From: Corynespora cassiicola
Lineage: Eukaryota > Ascomycota > Dothideomycetes > Pleosporales > Corynesporascaceae
Length of the DNA stretch: 64,000 nucleotides
Direction: 5' to 3'
Assembly: GCA_022059125.1 (NCBI GenBank)
Contig: JAEUWY010000002.1
Location: 620,001 to 684,000 of the forward strand
Under the pieces are notes generated by a model. It did no database searches, was not told the DNA's origin, and was given only the letters and a program-made list of their open reading frames with translations. Position numbers and translations under genes: made by a program. Numbering within the stretch: the first letter of the stretch is position 1; each line of letters opens with the position of its first letter. This document shows positions 21,072 through 31,670 of this stretch, piece after piece.

Positions 21072-24000
21072 CTACCTAGCCTGCACCTGCTGAAACCTCA
21101 ACTCATCCCCCCCAACCGCCGCCCCCAACCTCAACGCCCTCAACCCCGCCGGCACCCCCGGCACCCCCGGCACCGCCGCATCCCCACTCATCTTCCGCCG
21201 CGCACTCGCCGCGCTGAGCGCCAGGCTCGCCCTCGGCGACGCGGGCAGCGGCGTGTGGCTCCTGGGCGGCGGCAGCGGCGGCGCTCGCCGGTTCATCTGC
21301 GCGAGCGCTGCGTTCATGGCGGCAGCGGCCGCCGCCGAGGACGGGTTACCAGGCCCGGGCGCGGACGCAGGCGTCGACGCCCCAGATGTGGATGTCGAGA
21401 CGGGGAGCGGGGGCAGCTGGGCGTCCTTGGGGGTCGCGAAGGGTTGCGCCTGGCGGTGGTTCAGGTGTACGGTTTTCTCTAGAGAGGGGGTGCGGGTGGC
21501 TAGGCGGATGGGCATGGGGGCTGCGAGGGGGGTTGTCGAGGCTCCCGAGTTGCCGCGCACGCGGAGGCCCTGGGAGGAGGATGTGAAGCTTGGGCTCTGG
21601 GTGTGGGCGTGGGTTTGGGAGATGGCGGGCGAGGAGGGGGCTTGCTGGGGGTGCTTGCCGTAGGTTGCCATTAGTTGGGTGAAGTCGTATTCGGCGGGGA
21701 GCTTGGAGAGGCGGCGGATGGTGGACATGTTGTCGTTGATGAAGGTTGACATGCGACGGAGAGCGTTGCTCTGTTGCTGGGTGTCGAATGTGCTGGCCGC
21801 TTGGGTGTTGGCGGCGGCTCGGGCGGTGTGCATGTCCGCGAGGCGTCGGGGTTCTTGGGTCTCGTGGGTTTGCTTGGTGGCATAGTCTTGAGGGCTGGTC
21901 TGGAGTATTTGCTGCGCACTGGCAAAGATCTGAGCAAAATCCACATCTACTCCATTCTGTCCGGGTCTCGGCATGAACCCCGTAGAGAAGCCGTCACTGG
22001 CTGACATTGAAGGAGGTTTGGCCAGGACGAAGAATGAACCGTCGAGGATCTTGCGACGAACATTGTTCCAACGTGTGCGGGCTGGGTTGTTCTCGATCTC
22101 GGGGCGGTAGATGGACTCTTGCGACAGGGAAGAATAGTAAGCCTCAAGCCTGGCTGCGATACGCTCGAGCACTGTGAGGAGATAAGACGCGAGCTTGACT
22201 TGCTTGGAGCCAACAGGCTCATCCATGGATGCAACCATATCGAAAGCGTCCATGCCCTGGCCAGCCTCGTCTCTAATCTGCTCCAAGAAGGTGACATCCA
22301 ACTCGGTGATTGTCTGAGCATATTTGAGGATACCGTTCTCGTGAAACCTTGCAGATTTGCTGTTGTTGGAGACAAACTGCCCAATCTCAGAGATCTCCTT
22401 CATTGCTTTGGTAGCGTCAGGCGACGAATGAGCTCTGGTGATTGTGCCAATGATGTCCGGAAGCCGCACATTTGGGGCAACAGCGTTCGCGAGAGCATAG
22501 GATAACTTGAGATAGATCTCCTGAAGCTTTGCTCCGAACAATGTGGAGAAACCGTTTTGCATCAGCCGCGACTGGAACTGGTAAAACTTCCGGACTCCGC
22601 CAATGTTGAACAGACCACCAGAGAACCATATCTTGGAGTCTTCCAAGATGTTGTTGGCCTCGAAGTAGAGGGTTGTGAGGCTCTCGACTGCATTCCGCAT
22701 ATACTGATACCACATGTCGTAGAGATAGCTCAGCTCAGTCGAGCGGAAATCAGGCTTCTGGGAAAGGTGGCCAATGAAGTACTTGGAGAGAAGGGACGAT
22801 ACTTCGGGATTGGACGAGCTGAAAGGAGTTAGTGTGGAGCATAGTGAGAGCTGGTAACGAATGACATACTGTGCGAGTTCATCGAACGTCTTGGTAGCAT
22901 CCAAGCCAGCACTAGCGGCTACGATAAGAGTACCTCCCGGATGCATGGGAAGGAAGTCGGTCACATCGTACACACCCCCTTTGACACCAATCCACATGCG
23001 TGAGCCTTTTCGGTGGCCGGTGTGAGCTGCAAGTTGCGACATGGGAATGGTAGGTGTAGAATTCGAGATGGAACGAGGTGTCATGAAGATATCTAGGCAA
23101 ATTAGTGATGAACAGCAGGATTTGCTGCGAGTACATACCCAACATGAAGCGTCTCTCCGCAAATGCAGTGGCGAGAAGAGAGTCTGCAGTTGTCTGTGTC
23201 GATGCCTGGTACTTGTAGATTGCCTGCTTGATACCAGACATTACCGTCTCATAGACCGAGACAGACCCGCAAATGTAGAGATAGCCACCCAGTCCACCTT
23301 GGCTCTTGGACAGGACAAGCTCAGATACAAGGCGGCCTTGGTCAACGATAGTTGCATCAATGTAGCGAGGGTCCATTTCTCGCTCCACAAGATCTCGGCT
23401 CATCTGGTCGTAGACCAAGCCATTGCGGTCGCGTGAGAAAGCAGTATGAAGCTCTAGAGTGCCTTGTTGCACTAGCCCTCGCAGCTCAGGTTCGTGAACA
23501 AACTTCTCTCGCGATTGCACGCCCAGGAAAAGAATGTTCCTTCCAATTCCGGACTGGGCGCGTTTCTGCCAGAATCCGCGGAAAGGCGCGATGCCAGAGC
23601 CACCAGCGAACATTGCTACGGGGACGGTGGTGGAAGGCGGAAGCTGGAATTGAATAGGTCGCGACACTCCGATCAACACACCCTGGTCATCAATGGAGTC
23701 AGAAGGATATTCCATGAGGCTGGGAGCCGGATTCAGGAAGCCACTAGAGACACCGTATAGTGGCAGGGCTGGCTGAACGCCCTGGAAAAGAGGGTCGCGC
23801 GCAGTCTCGGTACGGGACACCGTAAGATCGATCATGCTAGGTAGAAGCTCAGGCGAGGCGTTGGAAATGGAGTAAGTACGTGGAACTTCGAGGGCGATAA
23901 GCTTAGGCAACCAAGCGAGATTGAAAAGATCGAAGGCGTGGTCCCAAATTTCCTGTGGCACCTCTGCAATCGCAGTCTGCAACAAATCGCCGATACTTCC

Positions 24001-26152
24001 TTTGACTGGCCACTCGTTGGAAGCGAGGAGCTTCAAAGTCGTATGAGAAGAGGCGCGAAGGGTTTGGTGAATAGACAAGACAAGATCCTTGGTCAGAGGT
24101 GCAAGGTGGCCCCTTTTCAAGACGTCCCTGACTGTAAGACCGGTGCTCGGGTTCTTGGAAATCAGACCCAAGTGCTTTGAAAATCGGGCCCATTCAGAAG
24201 CGGATTCCACAGGGACGATAGTGTCGAGCAGCTCTTCAAGGCCCAAGGCAGCAGCGACTTTTGCTACTTCGTAGTTGGAGTTGACGGGCATGACGGCCAG
24301 CCTATCTCCTGGCTGGAACGTGATGCCGGTGTTGTGAAGGTCAAAAGTCACCATTCCAGTTGATCGGTTCGGGTCATGATCAATGGTATGGCGAGCGAGG
24401 ATGCGGGCTTGGAACCTACATTCCTCAAAGCTACCACGCATCTGATGGGGTTGCACCTTGACCTCACCGCGATAAGGGTCGAGCCGCTCCTTCATGGAGT
24501 CCGACAGAGTACGATGGACTTCTTCCCAGGCACGACCATCCGAATCGCCGGCGCCAGCATTTCCATTGGTTTCGGTACGGCCAGTCTTGGCTACCACCTC
24601 GAGAAAGCCGTAGACCTTGTAGCGATGAGTACCCATGAAGCCTCGCTCTCCAGCATAGGATTCAATAATGCCTTCGAGGACTCCCTCAAGTCGTGGGTCG
24701 CCGCTGGCCTTGACGAATTCGGGTATCCGGTAATGATTCTCCACCGCGGCAATGAAGGCGCGGATGTTGAGAGGGAGCCATCTCCGAAGATGAATGGCCT
24801 CGACACCCAAGAAAGACGCATACTTTGTCCTTCCAATGAATGCATCCATGAGTAGGAACAATGGAAGAGCAAGCCCAGAGAGCGCTGGGACGCGCTTGGA
24901 AAGCGGAGCACTGAACTTGGCATATCGCTGACCCCATTCTACGGGGTTCGCAAATTGCTCGCCTGCGTTCGGGTTCACGCTTATCTTGTGGAAGACGTAG
25001 GCCAGTTGATCAACGAGTGACTTGAGTTGGACCATCTCACGAAGCAGAGTTTCGGGGTCTCTGTTCATGACAGCCTCCTGGCAGCGAGTGATTGTCTCAA
25101 CACCGGTCTGAAAACAGCCGTGCACCTCAGCCATGCAGAGAAGGAACATGGCCTCGCCGCGGTCGTTGAATACCTGGGGAGTTAGCATCGCTCAAATATA
25201 GCAAAACTGATTACAACTTACAGGCCATCTCAGGTCCATGTTCTCCGTCCGCGCAACGTAGGGCTGAACACTAGTTGGGTCGCGAAGCTTGTAGTTGTAG
25301 ATCGAGACATCGAACTGGGTCAAATGGGGCAGAGCTCGGCCCATGCGCGTGCAAACCTGCCTCAAAGGAATCGCGATGTTTCTTGGAATTCCTTTGGTCT
25401 CCTCCTCTTCGTCGTCGTCTCCGTGGATATTCTTGAAAGCACTTGCTGGGGCGGCGACGTTCACACCTTCATTGCCATCGTTGTTCTCTTCATACCTGTA
25501 CACACTCGCAAGTATGCCAAGGCATACGGTAGCCGCCCAAAGAGCCCGTTCGGGAATAACGTCAGGTGTACCGTATACGAGTGGGAGGGAGAGTATTGAA
25601 TTTCGAACGTTTCCGCGGGCGACCACGCCAGGCATACGTTCACACAAGTCGGACCAAATTCTCCCAGCTGACCCTCGAAGAGCAACAGGGGAATCAGATG
25701 GGTCGGGCGGCAAGAAGCCATATGATGATGATAGATAGCCATCCTTCCAGCCAGTTTGTGGACCAATGTCTTCAGCTCGCATCAGCACACGGCGTGCAGG
25801 TGCACCGAGGGCTATTGCGAGGACATCGTCGTCGGGAGGCTGGAGGCTGTCGGCATTCTTCATCCCATGTGTGACTTGCCGGGCTGGAGCCTCAGGCATG
25901 AGCATCTCGTTGAGAGCCTTGCGTTCTTTTTCATAGAGAACACCGGCATCTTCGGAGCCCTACCAGATGTTAGATACTGGTGCTAATTTTGAGTGTAGTT
26001 CCGAGGCTCACATCTGAATACACCGTTCTTGCTCCCGAATTCGGTTGGAAAGCAGCAAATGCACAACCTCGTGGTCCCATGCGGCCAGCCGGGCAATTTC
26101 CTCCAGCGGCCGAGCCGCTTTGTCCGCTGACAGGACAAGCTCGAACGGACAT
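21072..26152 (-). CDS. IDO/PrnB-like heme domain - FAD/NADPH reductase - cytochrome b5 fusion
   Basis: Five exons on the minus strand: 26152-26012, 25959-25222, 25173-23139, 23092-22870 and 22818-21072, giving 1627 residues; every junction keeps frame. Residues about 60-500 resemble indoleamine 2,3-dioxygenase/PrnB-type heme proteins, with ENMDLRWPV and GFMGTH476RYKVYGF, where H476 sits where IDO has its proximal heme His. Residues about 530-960 match the FAD/NADPH half of P450 reductase: RTYS (725-728), GVSSGF (767), GGSGIAPFRGF (817-827), AFSRD and ICGS. No FMN/flavodoxin domain is seen. Residues 985-1060 are a cytochrome b5 domain with H1022-PGG and H1046, spaced 24 residues as in b5. The last 580 residues are helical, then disordered, and unrecognised. 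Inference: NADPH electrons pass through FAD to b5 and the heme domain. Its substrate is unknown. The start is less certain than the rest. Confidence 0.85.
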
Positions 26153-29100
26153 AATGAATGTGTTGCTGATCTACGTCAAAAAGAATGTAAGGCTTGCGAC
26201 CGGCGCCGATTAAGATTTGGACAAAAATGGCCTCGAGCCTGGATAAAATTATGGAATAACGAAGGGAATTAGAATGTAGACGCTCAGCATGCAGATCGAG
26301 AACGGGATGAGGCTCGAAGGCTCTTATTTTGCTGCTCAGTTAGACTTGTCGCCTGAGCTCTGACCCCACTGTTCCACAATCGGCCCACTCCCCGTTCGGA
26401 CACCAGGCGTGTGGCAAGAAGCAACATCGTTGTGTTGTACCAGTCCTGAACGACGGCCTTCCCTAAAACGTGTGTAGCGTGAGTACGCCTGAGGCCGCCG
26501 AGTACTGGGCATTGCGTCCATACTGGCTGGTTTTGCGGCACGTGGGGCCCTAGCATACAGAGCGAGGTTGACAGGAGTGTCAGAGGAAAAGCCAAAAGTG
26601 CCAAAAAGCTTGCAAAACTATGTTGGTAGCCTGTTGGCTGCCGACGCTAGCGTTTTGCGGATGTCTTTCATACGGCCAAGACCCGACTTCGCCCTGTCGC
26701 ACGGAAGCTCCCGAGGTAGTGGACGAGCGTACCCCTGCTCCAAAAGTGTCCGCGACGAACAAGAGGTCGATTCAGGTCCGGACTTCTCCTCTTTGAGTTT
26801 CGTACGATGCCCGATGTCGTCCAGGATCGGCGACATAATCCGGGGCTTGCTGAAACAGGGGCCCAGGTGTTCGCTCCGCCAAGCGCTAAGAAGCAACAGG
26901 AACGTCTGAACCCCTCACATCTTGCTCCTTCATAAATAGTCCGAGTCGCTACCACGCCTCAAATGGGCATTGTTTAGGCTGCGGGAGAAGGTCACTGGTC
27001 AATCCTGAGGCAGGCTTGCGATGCGGTGACGAGATACCAGATCATTGGCATTACAAGTTACATGCCATCAAGCACGGCGAGACGCGCGTCGATCTCGATG
27101 TGACCCATCGGGGAGTCATGCAGACGACACAGTCAAGACCGAGGAAATGAATCATTGAGGCTTTTGTTGGAGACTCGTGATGATCAGACAGGCCGATAGC
27201 CGCCCAGCCGACGCACCAATCATCAATCAAACGTTTTGCTTTTCACCCTCTTATCCTCGAGATCCGCTCCCTGCCCTGTCAAAATTCAGTGTATACAACA
27301 ATAGCCTCAGTAAACATTCCTTACGGCAATCGACTAGATTTTCTGGGCCGTTGACTGCGAATTTTATCTTTTCTTCCCTTTTTTTGCATGCTGTAACGCA
27401 CATACTGTGGCAAGAGATTGCGTTTAATACTTACGCTAGATTTCCATGTCTGTAGTCTGTGCTTCTAGGCTTATAAATGCGCCCGAGAATCTAGAACCCA
27501 AATAAAACATAATAGGATAGAATAGCATGCGTATACAGATTCACCTATCTAAATTGCATGTGTAAAGATATGAGGGAAGATAAGGACGAAAACTTGGAAC
27601 TACCGGCTCTTCACGAATTTCTTTGGAAATCAAATGTAATGAATTTGAAATTTCTTCCATACAGACTTCCAACGATGCAATTACATCCTTGTAAGCCGAT
27701 ATACATGTAACTGACGGTCAAGTTGGATGCACGGGTGTGATGAAGGGGCTGATGAGACACAGCACGCTAAGCTACACCTGCTGTGCCTTCTATCACCAAC
27801 GCTCCTGTCTTACTGTCATCATCACCACGACTCCCAACATACTTTGCAAGCTCCTGTCATTATCCCTTAAGCAGGGTTGATGTGTTGCCACAAATCACTC
27901 ATTTTGTCCTAACCCTGTCTCGATTTACTGTCTCGCTGTCGAGTAGGCAATATGCCAACTTCGCCCTTTTCAACCCTTCCAGATTATATGCCAGATTTTG
28001 TAATCCACGGACGATTTCTCCGTAGTAGCCGCCCTCGCTTGAAAAGCGCGTATCTTTTACCAAGCCTGGCGAGAGTAGCTGACCTCTATCTGCCAAGCCG
28101 TCGCCACACGTGCTCTCCCAAGCTTTCCCGATGCGAAGGTGTTACTTGATACTCAAGAAGAAGCAGAAAATTGGATTCAGCCTCGATTTGGTACCAAGGA
28201 GAAGCCCATGAGTCAGGGCAACCCTTCTCTTCACAACGCTCGCTGTGCCTATGCCGCGCGCAAAAAATGGGAGAATATCATTCAAATCAAGAACTCCTTT
28301 GACGAAAGCAAATTTAGTGGCCCTCGAAGGAGACCATCAGAATGTGCACGTTTCGATCATGCTTTTATTGTATGTGGACTCCCGCGCTTATGGGAAGCGT
28401 GCTGCATCTCCAGGGCAAGGCAGAAGCGTTTCTTGATGGCTGCAGTCCGCGAGAAGTGTGCTTACTTGACGAATTCGCAGGTTGGGCTCAATATTTTGGT
28501 AAACATAAATCTCGCCCCTAAATCTCGACTTTCAAGATCAATTCTGGCGAACTGATTGCAATCTCACCATAACACGCTTGACGCTCGTCGCCGATCACGC
28601 GCATCACCATAGAAATGGTCCTGGCGCTATTTACACGTATGAGGGACTCTTCCACAAATTTGATGCAGCTGAAAAATATATGGGGTTAACTCAGGACAAA
28701 AGTGGATATTTTTTTTAATTGGGTTAGTATGATGTTTCATAATGGGTGTCTTACCGTATTGCACGAGGTTGAAGGTTGTTAACTTTGAGGCCTCCAATGT
28801 GAAACAACACCCCTCAGTACACGCTACAGTCACAGGAACATACATCCTTGACCTCTCGCTCGTCTACTATCGAGACACATGTACATCGTCACTGGATCCC
28901 TAGCGTGGTAAAATCCAAGTATTGTCAACTCAGGGGTATCCAGCGACGCATACGAGAAGCTTGCCATAGGCGAACTTTTCGCTGACGTTGAACTTGACGG
29001 GATATAAGCCATGGAATTCCTACAATCATCTGTGTCATTATTATCGTGCTTTATTGCCGTAAAATATCAATTAGATGGGAGTCAAGAGACTTTTGTTTCC

Positions 29101-29250
29101 AAACTCGGGCATAAGCAGATTTCGTCGGAGTTTTCTTGTATACACCCCCATACTACCTAGGTACTAATAAACAAATCATTCAAGAAACAACCATAGATAA
29201 TGGCCTTCACTGATGATTGGATTTTCTGTATACTCCCCGAAAATCATCAC
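26153..29250. other. Long intergenic region without supported genes
   Basis: About 3.1 kb. Short ORFs on both strands (for example 26568-26909, 27177-27455 and 28139-28555) lack domains, consistent splice sites and protein-like composition. The part next to 26152 reads as a pyrimidine-rich 5' leader for the fusion gene. From about 27.3 to 29.2 kb the sequence is more AT-rich and may contain decayed elements. Confidence 0.45.
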
Positions 29251-30519
29251 TCACCCGAGGGCTCGCTTCCTCAGCTTCTTTCCACTGCCTTTCCAAAATC
29301 CTTTGGCTCCGTTGTTTTTTCCGGCGTCAGTATCAACCCCATTCCCATTCGAACCCCTCTCTTCTCCAGTCTTCCACCCCTTCCCGACAACAAAATTTGC
29401 CAACCGCTCGAAAGTTTCCCTTTTCTTCTTCCTTTCCACAGCATTCATCCCGCGCTTTCCCCTTGGCGGCTGAGCTTCCTCTGCCTTCACTGCCTCGCCT
29501 GATAAGCGTCGCCGGGGGGATATGGACCTTTGCCCCTCCTGTATCGTATCTAGCAGCACAGGCGATACACGTCGTGGCATATCCTCGCTCCCTCGTCTCG
29601 ACCTCGACCGTGACCTAGGCCGCGACCTGGACCTGGACCTGGACCTCGAGCGCGTTGTCCTCGCCGAGACGGGTCCCGAGCTCGACGCCTTCACCAGGGC
29701 CCTTGGCTTGGACGGGATACGACTGCCCATTTGCGGCGGGGGATTGTAGGTGCGCCGCACCTGTGCCGCTCGGCTCCTCAGGAGCTGGTTCCCCGAGGAC
29801 ACGGGGCTGCAGGTGTACAGATTTGACAGGCCGGCGCGTGTGCGGCTGAGCTTGGGGTTTGGGCGACGGGCATTGGGCTGGACGCCAAAGTTATGAGCGA
29901 GGGTGGCGGTGCTGGTGCTGTGGAAGGACCTTCTGTCGTTGGTGCCAGCATTCCTGCGAGTAGAAGGCCCAGTGATGGCTGGCGTGTCGAGCCATTGTTG
30001 AAAGCTACCGCGGCCAATGGGTTGGGCTTCTGCCCTTTGGAGACGCATTCTCACGTGCGAGCCTGAGAGGAGGGCGCTGGGACCCCGATGTTGGGGGACG
30101 GATTGACCAGTGGTGCTGAGGGAGTGACCTTGCGAGGCATACTTGGGGATGTAAATCCGCCTCTTGCCATCAGCGGATAGTTGCATGCCCTGGCGGCGTA
30201 ACTCCGCTGGTGTTTTGTGTGTTGACTCGGAGGTCAATGTGCGCCACGTCGATGGCTTGTTCTGGAAGGTTGGTCGAGCGTTGAATTGATTTCTCGATCG
30301 CGATGTTGATCTCTGATGCCTCGCGGTACTCGGCCAAATATTCGAAGAGGACGATGCTACGGCACTACGGTCCAAGCTTGAACTTCGCTCTGGCGACTGG
30401 TTGAGGGGGGGACGCAAAGTCATATCAGACTGCCGTGACGAAGACCGCGATTGCGACCTTGGAGTAGCTGCAGGGGTCTGGGCTCTCCGTTCCCACTCCC
30501 CGAAAGAGATGAAATCCAT
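29251..30519 (-). CDS. Arg/Ser-rich protein of unknown function
   Basis: An open frame of 422 codons from ATG at 30519. The protein is unrecognised and mostly disordered, rich in Ser and Arg, with a run of RS dipeptides (TTRSRSRSRSRSRPRSRSRS) near residue 310. The C-terminus is basic (KGFWKGSGKKLRKRALG). One ordered stretch reads GKRRIYIPKYASQGHS. RS tracts occur in splicing factors and in other nuclear phosphoproteins, but no RRM or other domain is present. The frame is also open for about 20 codons upstream of 30519 (LPPLGEFCSSID), and a plausible acceptor lies near 30565-30580, so there may be an extra 5' exon that I could not define. Confidence 0.65.
   Translation of the reverse strand: MDFISFGEWERRAQTPAATPRSQSRSSSRQSDMTLRPPLNQSPERSSSLDRSAVASSSSNIWPSTARHQRSTSRSRNQFNARPTFQNKPSTWRTLTSESTHKTPAELRRQGMQLSADGKRRIYIPKYASQGHSLSTTGQSVPQHRGPSALLSGSHVRMRLQRAEAQPIGRGSFQQWLDTPAITGPSTRRNAGTNDRRSFHSTSTATLAHNFGVQPNARRPNPKLSRTRAGLSNLYTCSPVSSGNQLLRSRAAQVRRTYNPPPQMGSRIPSKPRALVKASSSGPVSARTTRSRSRSRSRSRPRSRSRSRRGSEDMPRRVSPVLLDTIQEGQRSISPRRRLSGEAVKAEEAQPPRGKRGMNAVERKKKRETFERLANFVVGKGWKTGEERGSNGNGVDTDAGKNNGAKGFWKGSGKKLRKRALG
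29599..29650. repeat. Hexanucleotide repeat encoding RS dipeptides
   Basis: Imperfect GACCTG/GACCTC units in tandem. On the minus strand they encode Arg-Ser dipeptides in the gene at 29251-30519. Copy number may vary between strains. Confidence 0.8.
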
Positions 30520-31670
30520 GTCAATTGAGCTGCAGAATTCACCCAATGGAGGTAATCGATGGGATAACCCCTTTCACTAAGTCTTAGTCAGAGCAGGTAG
30601 AAACGATACCAGTCGCATGAGCTAATTTACATCAGGTTGAAGATATTGTCAAAGATCACAGCAATTGATGATCTTTGAGAGAAGCCAATGCTTTACCAGA
30701 TTCATTGGCCAGGTCCTTTGGATAGCTTTGGGGTATCGTTCGTGATAGTGTTTTCTGTTGAGAGTGACTCAACAGATGATCATGCGACATATAAAGTTCG
30801 TAGAATAATCGTATAAAGAAAGACTAATTCAGTAGTTGGACTTGAACCGATGAAAAGCAACTTGTTTCTGAGAACGTGGCATTGATGTAGCATCCAAAAA
30901 AGTGAAAAGGTAGATGTAAGAGAGAAGGAAGCGCTTAGAACTCAGTTACAGATCGGTCTTTCGATTGTTGAGCAGAGATGGAAACTATCCTATTAAAACA
31001 CATACAATCATCACTGTGGGGTATGCGGATACCAACTCAATAACCCTGTCTCGGACCGGTGACCTTCAGTGTACTATCGCCCGTGTCTCCCTAGATTATG
31101 GATAACTGCAGCTGTACGAGAACGGGCATCTACCAATCACAATTTTGAGATAATAATACTCTGTTCTCTGTGTCCATGCGACATGTTGAGGTAAAGACGG
31201 CCCAAATTGCGCTCTAAATAGTCTGGTTGTACAAAGCGCATACGTCTAGCGTTTCAAAAGTTAGCTATTACAGCTTTCTTGGTTGAACATTGGTGGTCCA
31301 TGATTGAAGCTTAGTGTGCCTTGTCCCGTGGATCCCACTTGGTCGTGGGGTCAACGTTTTGTTCGTTGAGCCGCACATGAACTTCCTCAAAAGGACACTG
31401 AAGGATTCTAGACCCTGAAATCCCTTGTTTTGTGATTAGAAATATTTCCATCGATGATTACGAAAAAGTAGATAAAGCTTTTGGGAGAGATTGGAGCTGA
31501 AGAATATGTCGTGCAACACGAGATCATTATTAGAGTCCAATCAACATCCAACTACCCCGCCTTCTCTTACGTGTAACGTCGAGCAGGTAACAAGATTCGC
31601 GATGGTGTTTTTGACAATTTGATTCTCGTCGATCGGATACCATCGTTCACAGATTTCTATAGACGTCAAC
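30520..31670. other. Divergent intergenic region
   Basis: This lies between the RS-rich protein (-) and the deaminase gene (+). No coding exon is supported apart from the possible 5' exon of the RS-rich gene. It probably contains two promoters. Confidence 0.5.

Noticed and set aside
22912..25188. Plus-strand ORFs antisense to the fusion gene (for example 24376-24855)
   Set aside because: These are shadows of the strong minus-strand coding frame.
26012..26220. A second open minus frame (LEEIARLAAWDHEV...) overlapping exon 1 of the heme fusion
   Set aside because: It looks helical, but no GT..AG combination joins it in phase to exon 2 at 25959. The frame with ATG 26152 joins in phase 0.
26153..29250. 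Short ORFs that might form a missed gene
   Set aside because: No pair could be joined by consensus splice sites into a protein-like sequence.
30800..30880. tRNA-like T-arm (GGTTCAAGTCC on the minus strand)
   Set aside because: No matching acceptor stem, D-arm or anticodon arm can be folded around it.
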